From Monarcha castaneiventris obscurior (Eukaryota; Chordata; Aves; Passeriformes; Monarchidae), in the NCBI GenBank assembly GCA_026261815.1, contig JAMPIT010000583.1, forward strand, positions 930,001-994,000: a stretch of 64,000 nt of DNA. Reading direction: 5' to 3'. Below the pieces are notes generated by a model. That model searched no databases. It was not told the DNA's origin and saw only the letters and a list, made by a program, of their open reading frames with translations. Below, in pieces: positions 1 through 10,720 of this stretch; the first letter of the stretch is position 1; each line of letters opens with the position of its first letter. The translations under genes and the position numbers were made by a program.

Positions 1-429
1 TGACAAAAACTTATATTTGTACCTGCATATATGTTGTGGACACTCATTCTGGCAAATTTAAACACTTTGTTCCTTAGCTTTAAACAATAGCTCTTTTGCT
101 ATTTTGTTTCCTTTTGGGATGCTGAGCATTTAAATCACGACAAACAAGTGATTGTCCTTATGAAAACAGAAGAACTTAACTTTGCTTGGAGGTTTCTGAA
201 GCTTAATTTCTACTTTCTATATGCTCATGATCACTGAAGTCATAAATATACTTCACCTCACTGCAGTCAATTATGGCAAAACCATGTGTATCTGCTTTAC
301 CCTAATCCTCAATATAAATGTCCTTAAACATGGGAATTAACCTGCTGAACTGTCGCCCTGGATTTTTCTACTGTTCTGTGTTTTTACTTTTGTAGTAGAA
401 GTTCTCATGCATTTTCTATAAACATAGCT
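1..429. other. AT-rich non-coding stretch, nothing recognised
   Basis: No repeat, open frame or RNA gene is recognisable here. The sequence is AT-rich and unstructured by eye. Confidence 0.6.
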
Positions 430-705
430 CTTGTTTTCCTAACCGGCCTAGATTGTTTTCTGAACTTCTGGATTGTTTTTCATTCCTTTCTCCAAGGCGG
501 AGAAAGATGATAGACTATGTTCCTATCCTGTAAAATTGCAGAGGTGTTAACCTCATCTACCAATGTATGGTTGTTTTAAAAGAGATATAAAAAGCAGAAA
601 AGGCAGAGTTCTTCACTCTGCTCGGTGGTCCTGACCTGCTGCTTGAACCTGCGTGTTCGTGTCCGACACTGCGACACTGAACCATACTTAATGGTATCTA
701 GGGAA
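430..705 (+). promoter_or_regulatory. LTR-like promoter segment with TATA box (possible solo LTR fragment)
   Basis: A TATA element (TATAAAAAG) sits at 586-594, with a CCAAT-type motif at about 560 upstream. Just downstream is a 6-bp-stem hairpin (CAGAGT/ACTCTG, 604-620), followed by a GC-richer stretch to about 690. This order of TATA, short hairpin and then a GC-rich leader with several CG dinucleotides resembles the U3/R/U5 junction of avian retroviral LTRs. I could not define TG...CA ends or a target-site duplication, and no polyadenylation signal lies inside the segment. It could equally be an ordinary core promoter or chance. The outer boundaries are approximate. Confidence 0.35.
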
Positions 706-1017
706 GAAAAAGAGTTCAGAGCCTGTCCTCGAGATGGGATCCATATTTCATGCAAACCTCAGTCCAGCGTGAGGGCTCTGCTGGGCAGGGGTCATTCCAG
801 AGGAGTGGTGCAGCCCCAGGACCCAGGCAGTGCTGCCACAGGAGGCAGCGAGGGCTGGCAGCCACAGCAGAGCCCGTGCTGGAGAGCAGCTGAGCACACA
901 GCTCCCTTCCAGGCCCAGATGTGCCAGACAAAAAGCTGGTGCCAAGTTTCCTGCGCCTGTTCCTCCTCTCGCAGCTCTGTCTGCGAGTGCCACTCTCCCC
1001 CGAAGGAGCGGTGCCCG
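706..1017. other. GC-rich non-coding block upstream of minisatellite
   Basis: This is a GC-rich block in an otherwise AT-rich window, open in several frames on both strands because stop codons are rare in such sequence. No protein family is recognisable. It continues into the minisatellite without a clear break. Confidence 0.5.
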
Positions 1018-1533
1018 CAGCTGGTTTCTGGAGCCAGCCTCTGAGCCCAGCCTGCTGCCCGCAGTGGGGCAGTTTCTGGAGCCAGCCCCACCCAGCCCAG
1101 CCTGCTGCCCACAGTGGGGCAGTTTCTGGAGCCAGCCTCTGAGCCCAGCCTGCTGCCTGCAGTGGGGCAGTTTCTGGAGCCAGCCTCTCCCAGCCCAGCC
1201 TGCTGCCCGCAGTGGGGCAGTTTCTGGAGCCAGCCTCTCTGAGCCCAGCCTGCTGCCCGCAGTGGGGCAGTTTCTGGAGCCAGCCTCTGAGCCCAGCCTG
1301 CTGCCTGCAGTGGGGCAGTTTCTGGAGCCAGCCTCTCTGAGCCCAGCCTGCTGCCCGCAGTGGGGCAGTTTCTGTAGCCAGCCTCTCTGAGCCCAGCCTG
1401 CTGCCCACAGTGGGGCAGTTTCTGTAGCCAACGTCTCCCAGCCCAGCCTGCTGCCCGCAGTGGGGCAGTTTCTGGAGCCAGCCTCTCCCAGCCCAGCCTC
1501 TCTGAGCCCAGCCTGCTGCCCGCAGTGGGGCAG
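1018..1533 (+). repeat. GC-rich minisatellite, ~50-bp unit, about 10 copies
   Basis: The array repeats a unit of about 48-51 bp containing AGTTTCTGGAGCCAGCCTCT, then a GCCCAGCCTGCTGCC block and GCAGTGGGG. GCAGTGGGG or its near variant ACAGTGGGG recurs about ten times, at roughly 1061, 1111, 1161, 1211, 1261, 1308, 1358, 1408, 1458 and 1522. Most units differ by only a few substitutions or 2-3 bp indels. The last unit is about 15 bp longer because a CTCTCCCAGCCCAGC-type block is duplicated. All long open frames here, on both strands, are by-products of the repeat. Confidence 0.93.
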
Positions 1534-1850
1534 GGAGCTTGCCGGGGGGCAGTCGGGCTGGCAGGGAGCACGGTTCCCCCTAGGGGAGAGCAGCGGGGTC
1601 GGGGGCATCACTTGCAGACAATAATTGCTCCCAGAGTCAGGAGCACTGCAGCCTGGGGCAGTGGCCACAGCCCGAGCCTGCTGCTGATGGGCTCGGGGCT
1701 TGGCACAGGCCCGCCCGGATGGAGGCTGGAACCCCATCCCTCCGTGCCACAGACACAGCCACACCTCTCCCCTCCCTCAGCCACCCAAACCTCCGCTTAT
1801 TTCCACCCAGCCCGCCCCTGTGAAAAACAGGCTGCAATAAACCTGAGTCA
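1534..1850. other. GC-rich flank of minisatellite with AATAAA
   Basis: The GC-rich sequence continues to about 1830 and then switches abruptly to AT-rich DNA. An AATAAA hexamer lies at 1836-1841, at the boundary. No coding homology was recognised. Taken with the TATA-like element at 586, the block could be one short polyadenylated non-coding transcript, but that is inference. Confidence 0.4.
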
Positions 1851-4722
1851 AAGAATTGGTAAATATTTTACTGGCCTTTTCGCCTGGATTTTAATGATTT
1901 TACTGTCCATACAATTTTAAAGTACTTTCCTGAGAATGCTTTGAATTATTCATCTATTGTGCAGTAAGGCCAGCATAGAACACCACTAAATATTATGTAG
2001 GTACTGAATGGGGAAGTGCTTTGTCTATTTGCCATTGTGTTATTTAAACAGAATTCTTAAATAACAACAAAACATGACTACCGGCAATAAAACTCCTCTT
2101 TTTTGATATCTGAGGGTTCACAAACTGTTTCAAAATGCACCACACTCAGTGTTATGCTGGTAAAATTACACTTTGCCTCTCCACCTAACAAGCATTTCCA
2201 TCAAACATAGCATTCTCAGAGAGATGTTTTCTCAATAGTGAATACTTTGATTGACAAAGGATTAAATTACTGCTGAGCCATTCGTGATTTATGGCACTTA
2301 ACACCTGTTAGGTGTTAAATTTACCTTTTCACATCTCTACTGTGAAAGATATCTTCTCCCACTTCATTAACGTCCTGTGTTTTACACCAGTGATGACAGT
2401 TCAACATAAAAACTGATGCCTTTTTGAATATAATACTGAGAGGTTTTTTTAATAAATTTGTCTTCAATGATTTCACAGGCTATTTTTTGTCTCACAGAAT
2501 GGATTAAAAGAAGGAATTTTGGAAGAAAAGCACTGCTGAATGTGGTGGTTTTCTTGTTGCCCCCTGCAATATGGCTTGATGAAAGTAAAGATACTTTTTG
2601 CACTAACAAAGTATCTATAGACACTACAGCATCTGAAATAGCAATTGCAAAATATATTGGATGCAGCATCTAAATTTCAAGAAAGGATTCTATTAGGGAC
2701 TATGAATTACACCTAAAAGAGACTCAATATATATGTGCAATCAAATACAACATATAATTAAACAAAATAATGTTTAATCATCACCCAAATTTTCTCTTAT
2801 ATTAAAGAAATTTATTACAGTGCTGCAGTAGCACAGCTAAAAACCACTGAGACTATCAGAGCATCACAGTGTATTTGTACAGGCAAGAAGTGCTCAAATG
2901 TTTTAATAAGGTGCTGTGCAGTAATAACTTCAGCGTGTTCCCAAATCACAGAATTAATTTACAGTCCTTTTACAAAACTAAATGGATTTAATATAGTGGT
3001 CATAAATTAACATTAGCAATTGTTGTAAACAGCTATATGAGAGAGATTTCCTTCCATTCTGTTTGTGGTGTGATAAACCAGACTTCCAAGGTATTACAGG
3101 CAAAGAGGCAATCTGTTTAATATGGGAAACAGACTCGGAGGCAGGGAGGTGACTTGTTTGCAAAATTCTCCTAAATCCCGGGACAATTATTAGAGAAGCA
3201 CTTCTATATAATCTTGACAAAGGCGGTGGAACGTGGCACTGCGGTGATGTGACTTCTCGAGAAATCTTTTAATTAAACGAATGCAAAGGGAAAGGTTAAG
3301 TGAAAAATAAACAGCTCCTAAACAGGCATGATGAAAAGAGCTTAACCCACATCAAAGGGGCAGAAGATGGTTTCAGTATTAAATCAGACCTCAGGAGTTA
3401 AGCTGGCAAGGAGAAGCCCCAGAGTCTTTTCTAAAGTGCACATCTGTGTGACTCAGTCTCTTCTTGTTCACAGTGAGGATATCCAGAGACTCAAGTTTTC
3501 AGCTCCACATTAAACCTCAGCAACTTGCTTTCTACTTCCTTCTTTTGGAAACATTTTTAAGACAGCTCCAACCCACTGCTTCAAGATTCCAGACTAGAAT
3601 CTTGCAACAGGAAAAACTGTGTAAAACCTGCAGGAAGCCACAACAAAACTTAGATTGGTCAGTTCTTTTTTGTGTGTGACTTCTCTGTACTCTTTGGAAT
3701 GGCAATGAACCAAAAACATCTGGTCAACTTGCACAGACAGGACATAACTCTGGTTCTGAGGAGGAGGAGCTTTCCATCAGCTGCAAATAAAGCTGGCATC
3801 CATACTTCCCAGGTGAAAGCTGCTGCTTCACTAAGGCCTTTAGAAAATTGCTCAAAAGGTAGTAGGAGAGTCTATTCCTTCTGTTGAGAGTCTCTTCCAT
3901 GTCTTCTTTCTCTATAAGAGAACTCACAAAATTAATTCTAGTGAAGAACTATTGGGAAGACAATTTCTCAGAAAACTGAGAGCCTCATGCTCATGAACGT
4001 GGTGACAGGCCCAACAACCATGCACCTGCAGTCAGTATTTCCTGCTATTTCACCCAGTTCTAAGTGGTTTGTCTGTCATTTTGTATAATTCAGTGCCTCA
4101 TCCTCCTGAGATCCATACCACCACTTCCTTAAATCCTACTGAGAACATGCTCTGCCTTTTCAAATGTGCGAAACCTTAATTGGAAACACCAAATGTGCCT
4201 TTCTAAATCTCATCCCAGTAGACAAGAGACCAAGCAGATTCCAGTTAGATGTGTGCACCAGAATTAAGATTTAGAGGAAATTTATGTGCTTTAATCTGCA
4301 AGAGCAAAATTCTCATCTAGTCCCTTCAAGCAAGCACATTTTCTCCAGTAATATTTCTGGTGTTACAAACATGATTTTCTGGTGAGACCACACCTAAGTT
4401 AGAGCAAGGGAGCCTTTGTTTGGCTTTTACCTCAGCAGCATTTGTCTTCTTCACTGACCTTTGTCACCAAACTAGAGAAGGGGGTTCTCTCTCCTCCTGG
4501 CCCAGCACTTTGCCTCATTTTCTTCAGGTCCAAGTACAGAGCACCTAAAGCAGTTTGCATCCTGCTGTGGAGCTCATCTCCTGCTCCCTCTTCTGTTGAA
4601 CAAAACTCTTTTTCCTGTTCAGCCTTTCTGCTGGACACATTTTCCACGTGGTTGCGTTGCAGCTTGACTGATCCCTTGCTGAGGGAACTCAGGGTATTAA
4701 CACAGAATGATGATTTTTCTGG
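1851..4722. other. Non-coding stretch, no feature recognised
   Basis: AT-rich DNA with only short open frames (under 100 codons), none resembling a known protein. No repeat of recognisable family was seen. Confidence 0.6.
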
Positions 4723-4777
4723 AGGAGTGTGCTAGTTTGAAAACAAACCAGTGGGAGGCAGCAAGTCAGAATAACAA

Positions 4778-4783
4778 TTTAAT
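4778..4783 (-). terminator. Possible LTR polyadenylation signal (ATTAAA)
   Basis: The plus-strand TTTAAT is ATTAAA on the LTR strand, about 250 bp downstream of the TATA-like box and 50 bp before the LTR end. This is the expected place for the R/U5 polyadenylation signal. Confidence 0.45.
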
Positions 4784-5037
4784 AGGGAAATAAAAAAAAG
4801 TAAAGGTAGACAAACAGTGGGTTAAACTGACAGAGTCAGAATACAACCTGATACCGTTAGGGTGGTGGTAACAGTCCAATATGACGGTGGCTGCAGTCCT
4901 CCTGAAGTGATGGCTTCTGTCAAAGCAGTGGTCCAGTAGAAGGGTCTGCTCTTCCTCAGAAGGTCCAGTGGTGGCTATGCAGCTCCTGTCCTCTGGGAAT
5001 CCAGTGGAAAGGCTCCTCGTGGTGTTCAGAAACCCAG

Positions 5038-5047
5038 ATTATATCCA
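5038..5047 (-). promoter_or_regulatory. TATA-like box of the solo LTR
   Basis: On the minus strand the sequence reads GGATATAATC. It lies about 30 bp downstream of a GC box (about 5073-5081) and downstream of two AP-1 sites, as expected for an LTR core promoter. Activity is inferred, not shown. Confidence 0.55.
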
Positions 5048-5099
5048 GGATGGAATGCTTGGTTCCACCCTCTGGGCGGAGCCTCTCACAATGGGATGA

Positions 5100-5217
5100 T
5101 GAGTCATGAGGCCCGGTGTTGATGGGCACATTAACAGCAGATAGTCCGCAGGGAGTTATCGCTGAGTCATGCGGCAGAACATTAATGGGCCATTAACAGA
5201 ACAATAGTCTGGAGGGA
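5100..5217 (-). promoter_or_regulatory. Two-unit direct repeat with AP-1 sites in LTR U3
   Basis: Two similar segments of 55 bp (5100-5154 and 5163-5217, period 63 bp) both start TGAGTCATG. Both share a GATGGGC/TAATGGGC-CATTAACAG core and an ATAGTC.G.AGGGA end. The TGAGTCA sites at 5100-5106 and 5163-5169 are consensus AP-1 sites. Tandem U3 enhancer repeats are common in retroviral LTRs, so I read this as a duplicated enhancer that has since diverged. Confidence 0.7.
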
Positions 5218-5299
5218 GGAGGCAAGGAAACACTGCCCCACCTGGTTTCAACGGCTCATGAGGGTGGTAATAGAATACACTGCAACCCAGGACAAGGAG

Positions 5300-8200
5300 G
5301 AAACAGGAACTGGAGTTGTTTTTCCTGGAGCTGACTCAGCTCGATGAGAGATCAGCAAAGCACCAGACTCCAGACGGACACAAGTGACCACGCAACTGTG
5401 AAAGTGATAAGCAGACAGCTGTGGCTTTACCTGAAGAGGAATATTTAGATATTTGTTGATAGCTAATGTGTAACATCATGTTCTTGTCATTCTTTAAGGT
5501 TTTTACATCAGCTTTCCAGGTTTCTTCTTTATCTGAACACCTTTATTTGATACCTAAAGCATCTAGTTCCAAACCCAATGGTGAATTGTGAATAATGCTG
5601 GCTATATTTATAATGTACCCAAAATCAGACAAAAGATGTAAAAAGAAACAATAATTAGTTTTATCACCTGCTTTTTCTGCGAGGAAAGAATTTATCAAGC
5701 TAAGATCAAAAAACAGTCCTTTTAAAAAAATAAATTAAATATTGTTCTTAAGAAAGATATTGATTTGGCGTACCTTTAAACAGTATAAACCAGAAAGAAT
5801 ATTGCTAATGAAAACATCTAAACAGCCTAAGGTACTTGACCTTTCCCAAAGCTCACTATAAATAGCTTCCAATACTGTGACTTGCACTCTGCAACTGCAG
5901 CAGGTTGATAAGGAAGAGCAGCAATGCAGAGGGAGGAAAGCAGGTTATGAAACACTGTCCCCTGTTTCAGATAGTACAATATAAACAACTCCTGGTAATG
6001 CACTGAGGATGCCAAGGTTACGTGGCTGAATTCAGTCCTGAGGTGAGCTACTGCAAAAGGTATCAGAAATGTGCCGAGAAAAACAAAGAGGAGAAACGAC
6101 TTGCGTTCCTGCAAGAACAAGTTGCATTTGTTATGAAATAGCCTGTTTCTTTTATTAATTCCCTAAACAGCCTGGGAGCCTGTGTTAAGTGACTTCAGGC
6201 AGCACCTTCAGCAACACAAAGCTCAGCCCAAGCAGAGACAAGGCCATTTGGCAAGGAGCAATACAATAAAAAAATAAAACAAAACCAAAAAATATAGAGT
6301 AGAATGATGTTTTTAGAGTTGCACTCTCTCCAAACACTGTTCCACATTGCTATGAAGCAATCTTTTCCTTAGTAAACCCAACTTCAGAACGAAGATATTT
6401 CCTCTGATTGGGAAAAAAACTTCACATAATTCATAAATCCACATCAAGACCAGCATAGAAAGTGGTTTTATTTGTTAAATGTAACTATTTTCTTTCTTTT
6501 GGTTTTAAAATTATCTGAAAAGAATGCTATAAACAGAGGCAAACCCTGCTGTTATCCAGGTAGAACCCTTCCACAGCATTTTAGTATTTCTAATATTGCC
6601 CCAGGATATATACCTCAGAATTAAACAAGTTGGGCCTTTTTAAATATTGACCTAGTCACCCATGTTTTCCTTTTTCAGCACTCATTAGACGCTGACATGA
6701 CTCATTCAGAAACCAAAACACTTGATCTATTCAGTATCCTATGAACACTCCCTGCCAGCCTGGGGGTGCACATTCTTTAGCTCCATAATTCTGTTACAAA
6801 ATGTTTCCGGTGTAGTTGTGATGTCTTTGCATGTGAAGATCAGCATCTTAAACAGACAAGAGAATCTGAATGCTAATTTCTCCTGGAAACAACTGCTAGT
6901 ACAAGAATCATCAGGCCTTGCTGAAGTATTAACTGTGTTAAAACCAGCATTATTCCTGTACACATTTTTAAATGCCAATAAACTGCCTTAGTCCCCACAG
7001 GTCTGTCATAACTCACACATGAGATTATCCTGTTTTACTACCCGGGAATATGTTCTGAATACAGTTCTTGTTTCATTTCTTCTGGGAAAAGGGACAGGTT
7101 ACTGCTTCAAACTGCTTCATCTGAAAAATTTCATAATTAACTCAATGTTAATTCTGTGCTCCAACACAAACATAATCACGTTATGAAATTAATATTTAAT
7201 TATAAAATAATCACTGTGCAATATAAAGGGTAGGAACAAATTACAGAATGATTATGGGATAATTAAATATTTATCTTTGAAACATCTGAGTGACAATTTG
7301 TGACCATAATGTGCTAAGAAGAATTTCATCCATAGCAAACTGCTGTGAACCACAGTCAGCGTCTCCTTATCTTTTACACTCAGATTAATAAGCCAGGTTT
7401 ATCATCTTTTTGTGAGAGTAACCATGGGTTTTCACTCAGCTATATTATCCTGTGCTAGTAAACACACAATTATGAATACAAAATTGTGTTATTCAGTCAA
7501 AAGGAGTAACTCAGCTACTTTTTATAACTGTTCATTATGAATATTATGGAGTACAAATGTTTCCTTTTCCTCATGTGTGTGAAAATACAGGAAAACAAAA
7601 GGCCTGAAAACTTTTGAGGTTTATTGAAGGGAACAAACCAAGAACTCCTGCATGGCCGGGTCCTACCTCACCTAAAACTCCCTGGCTTCAGCCTAACCCA
7701 CTTTTGATATTCTAAATTCACAGTGAAAAGCAGCTTCACAGAAACACTCCCAGCTGCACTGACAGACTAAATCTCCTCCCTCAGCCACAGACACCAACCC
7801 CAGGCACAAATATTTCTGTGCACAGAGCACTTCCCTCCAGCTGAAACCCTGGGCTCAGAGACCAGCAGGGCTGGAACTCTCTGCATCTCACCATGGGAAT
7901 GAACATTAAAGTTTTCACAGGGAAGTTTCTTCCCAGAAGCTGCTTCTTGTAGAGACAGAGACAAAAGCAAACATGAGAAGAAAGCGAGTGTGTTACTTCA
8001 CTGATAAAAACAGTTTCCCTTGAAATTTCGCTGAGTGATGATCTAAAAGAAAGCCACGATCCTTAGGGTTGGAATCTGAAGGTTAAACATGAGCAGTACC
8101 TGCCCTCTCTGTACAGCAGGAAAATAAAAATGCTCCAGAAAAAAAGATGCTAAATTTACCATGGGTCTAATATAGGATCCTAAGAATAAAGTTAAAAGTA

Positions 8201-8370
8201 TTTCTGCCACTGCCATACAATGAACAGCTTATTCTGTGCCTGAAAATGCTTTTGTTTTGGTTTGGCTTTTTTTCTGCAAGCACTGGTGGTGGCACAAGGG
8301 AGATGTCACTAATCTGCTTTGTTCTCCAAATCTAGAGACAAAGGTAAATATTCCCAGAGAATTTCTGCTG
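5300..8370. other. Non-coding stretch, no feature recognised
   Basis: AT-rich sequence with short open frames only. I recognised no repeat family, RNA gene or coding similarity. Old unrecognisable repeats may be present. Confidence 0.55.
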
Positions 8371-8432
8371 TGAGGCTCTCCAGAAGGCCCATGCAAACCT
8401 TTGAGGCTCTCCAGAAGGCCCATGCAAACCTT
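8371..8432 (+). repeat. Perfect 31-bp tandem duplication (2 copies)
   Basis: The segment 8371-8401 (starting TGAGGCTCTCCAGAAGG) is repeated exactly at 8402-8432. Perfect identity implies a recent duplication or an assembly artefact. Confidence 0.95.
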
Positions 8433-10421
8433 TGCTTTGCCTATTTTCCCTTTCCTTTTTTTAACACCAAATCTAATTTACTTGGGAAATTGTGGAAAAT
8501 TATCAAAAGAGCTCCGATTTCATCCCTACTGAATAGTGAAAGCCAATTCTTTTACAGCATTTAAGTTTCCAAATTGAGAATCTTTGTATTCCTACAAGAT
8601 ATTTTACTGTGAGAGTGAGCACAAGAAAGCCCAGAAAAAAGAAAAATCACACTTGGAAAGGTAAACTTCTTCAAAGAACTCTCCACAGCAGGTTATCAAT
8701 GGAATCTAATGCAACTTCCCAGGAAGAGTAGTTGCTGAGTGAATTGCTGAAGGAACTAATTACTGAACAGTAAAATTACAGCACACAGTGCTGAAGAGGT
8801 CTGAAGTTCTTGACACAGTTGGCCTGCTCGTGACTTAAATGAAAGAGCTGGATAGGAAACTTCAAGTCAATAAGGAGGACAAAGGTGAAAAAGTTTTTTC
8901 TTGAAATGAAACAGAAGATAATGGAAATCAAGACATTAAAGGGCTAACTGCAAGTCAAAAATGAATTTGACTGGGCTAGAAGAGCTCCTTCAAACATGGA
9001 TATCAAAAAATGCCACGTGAGTGAAATTCTGGACTAAATAAACACCACAAAACTTTTCTGTGCAGATTCTTATAAAGAAAACGTTCCAAGTTTAGCTAAG
9101 TGTGAATATTGGTAGACAGCAGTAAGTTTAACACAACTGATACCTCCACTATAAATTCATACCATATCACCAATACCTTTAATAAGACTAACAAAGCAAA
9201 GAAATCAAGTAACAGGTTGAAAATATATATTGGAAATAAATTCAGTAGCACAAGCAATTTTCCTGGCACAATCTCTGCTTAGTCATTACAAAAATTAATA
9301 GAGCTCAGGAAGAAATACCTGATGCACAGTAAGGAACCTCAAAAAGTTTGCAATCTGAAAAATAACAAAGATAAAAGCCAGGCCTCTGTATGGTAAGTTA
9401 AACATGCTTAGTATTTCATTAAAAATGTGTTTAGAAGTTTTTTGTTATGTTGATAGTCTTTAATTAGGGAAAAGAACAAGGATGTATGGGTAGGATATGG
9501 GATTTCAGAAGACATTACAATCCCATTGACTGTACACAGCCATGGCCTCACCCTGCCCAGATGGGAGCCCTTCCAGAGCTGCTTTGAAATCCTGGATTGG
9601 CCATAAACTCACACCTTACCTGTCTGACTCCACCAGGATCAGTCATTTATTCAGACACCTTTGCACCAGTAGGGCATTAAACATCTTTTGCTTATGCCAG
9701 CACAAACCTACAGCAATCTTGCTTTACATCAGCATGAGACAGGAATGCAGAATTTAACACCAATTTCAAACTGGCTCTTCCTTTAGCTGTTGCCAAATAG
9801 CAAGGAATTATTTGTTGCTTCCTAGGTATCTTGGTGATTAATGAAGTTTAGGAAGGGCACCTTCACTAATAATATGTGCCTCACATTGATCATGTTTCCA
9901 GCAATCATTAGTATTCATTAACAGCAGTCAACTTCTTAATTCCTTTTTGCTTAAGTCCAAATTATTGCAAGTTATTTACAACACCCTGTAGGAAAGAACA
10001 AAGCTCTCACAAAATCTTAATGGCTTATTCCCAGATCCTCATATACCAGCACTTCTGGGAAATACATGCACACTGCAAAAATATCCTGGCTGATAGTCCA
10101 CAGAATTAACTGCACATAAAACTCTCCGTACAGAGTAAGCAGAAGATGAACTTGCATCAGGCTCATGGCAGAAATACAAGATACAGGAAGGTAAAATAAC
10201 TCACTTGTTCAGATCTGATTGTCTTCTATAAATCCAGCACTGCAACCTTCTCCTTCTCTAGGTGGGCTGGTGCAGCGTCTTTGGATCAATCATAGGATCA
10301 AATTATCACATAATTTGTCTACACAATCTCACCAGAGATTTCCCAGGCCAGTTCCATATAAGGAGCTCTCCCAACATGCCTATCAACTCACTTTTCACTT
10401 CTTACAAACCAAATCTGTTTT
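8433..10421. other. Non-coding stretch, no feature recognised
   Basis: No open frame above 100 codons and no identifiable repeat. The part from about 8690 to 9000 is richer in G and A and could be an ancient repeat, but I could not match it to a family. Confidence 0.5.
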
Positions 10422-10720
10422 AGAATCACAGAAGATGCTGGGTTGGAAGGGATCCCCAAGGATCATCCAGTGATCCCTGTCCGTGCCCAGCCCCCCACCA
10501 GCCCCAGCCTGTGCATCCCTGGCAGCTCCTGGAGCTGCGGCAGCCTCGGGGCCGTGCCCATTCCCTGGGGAGCCTGGGCAGTGCCCAGCACCCTCTGGGG
10601 GAAGCAGAACCTTTCCCTGCTCTGCAGCCTGAGCCTGCCCCGGCCCGGCTCCAGCCGCTCCCCGGGTGCTGTCCCTGGCCCAGGGATCAGACATCAATTC
10701 CTGCCCCTCTGCTTCCCCTT
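10422..10720 (-). mobile_element. CR1 LINE 3'-end fragment, minus strand
   Basis: The plus strand opens with AGAATCACAG and GGGTTGGAAGGGATCCC, the reverse complement of a CR1 3' terminus. A GC-rich body follows (GGAGCTGCGGCAGCC, then CCCTCTGGGGGAAG). This body differs from the other CR1 copies in the window, so it belongs to another subfamily. It is 5'-truncated as usual for CR1. The 165-codon minus-strand open frame over it is not a gene. Confidence 0.85.

Larger units (their letters stand above)
4728..5294 (-). mobile_element. Solo LTR of an avian endogenous retrovirus, minus strand
   Basis: Read on the minus strand, the element begins TGTCCTGGGT and ends CTAGCACA, giving canonical TG...CA termini and a length of 567 bp. 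It is flanked by a perfect 5-bp duplication AGGAG (4723-4727 and 5295-5299). A 5-bp duplication fits ERVL-type integration rather than the 6 bp typical of alpharetrovirus/ERVK elements. In minus orientation U3 carries two TGAGTCA AP-1 sites, a GGGCGGAG GC box and a TATA-like ATATAA. ATTAAA, a variant polyadenylation signal, lies further downstream. No primer-binding site, internal region or second LTR adjoins it, so this is a solo LTR left by LTR-LTR recombination. Confidence 0.88.

Noticed and set aside
748..1764. A 338-codon minus-strand frame (and shorter ones on both strands)
   Set aside because: It is produced by the GC-rich minisatellite. The translation is a simple repeat that appears in several frames, with no domain or splice context.
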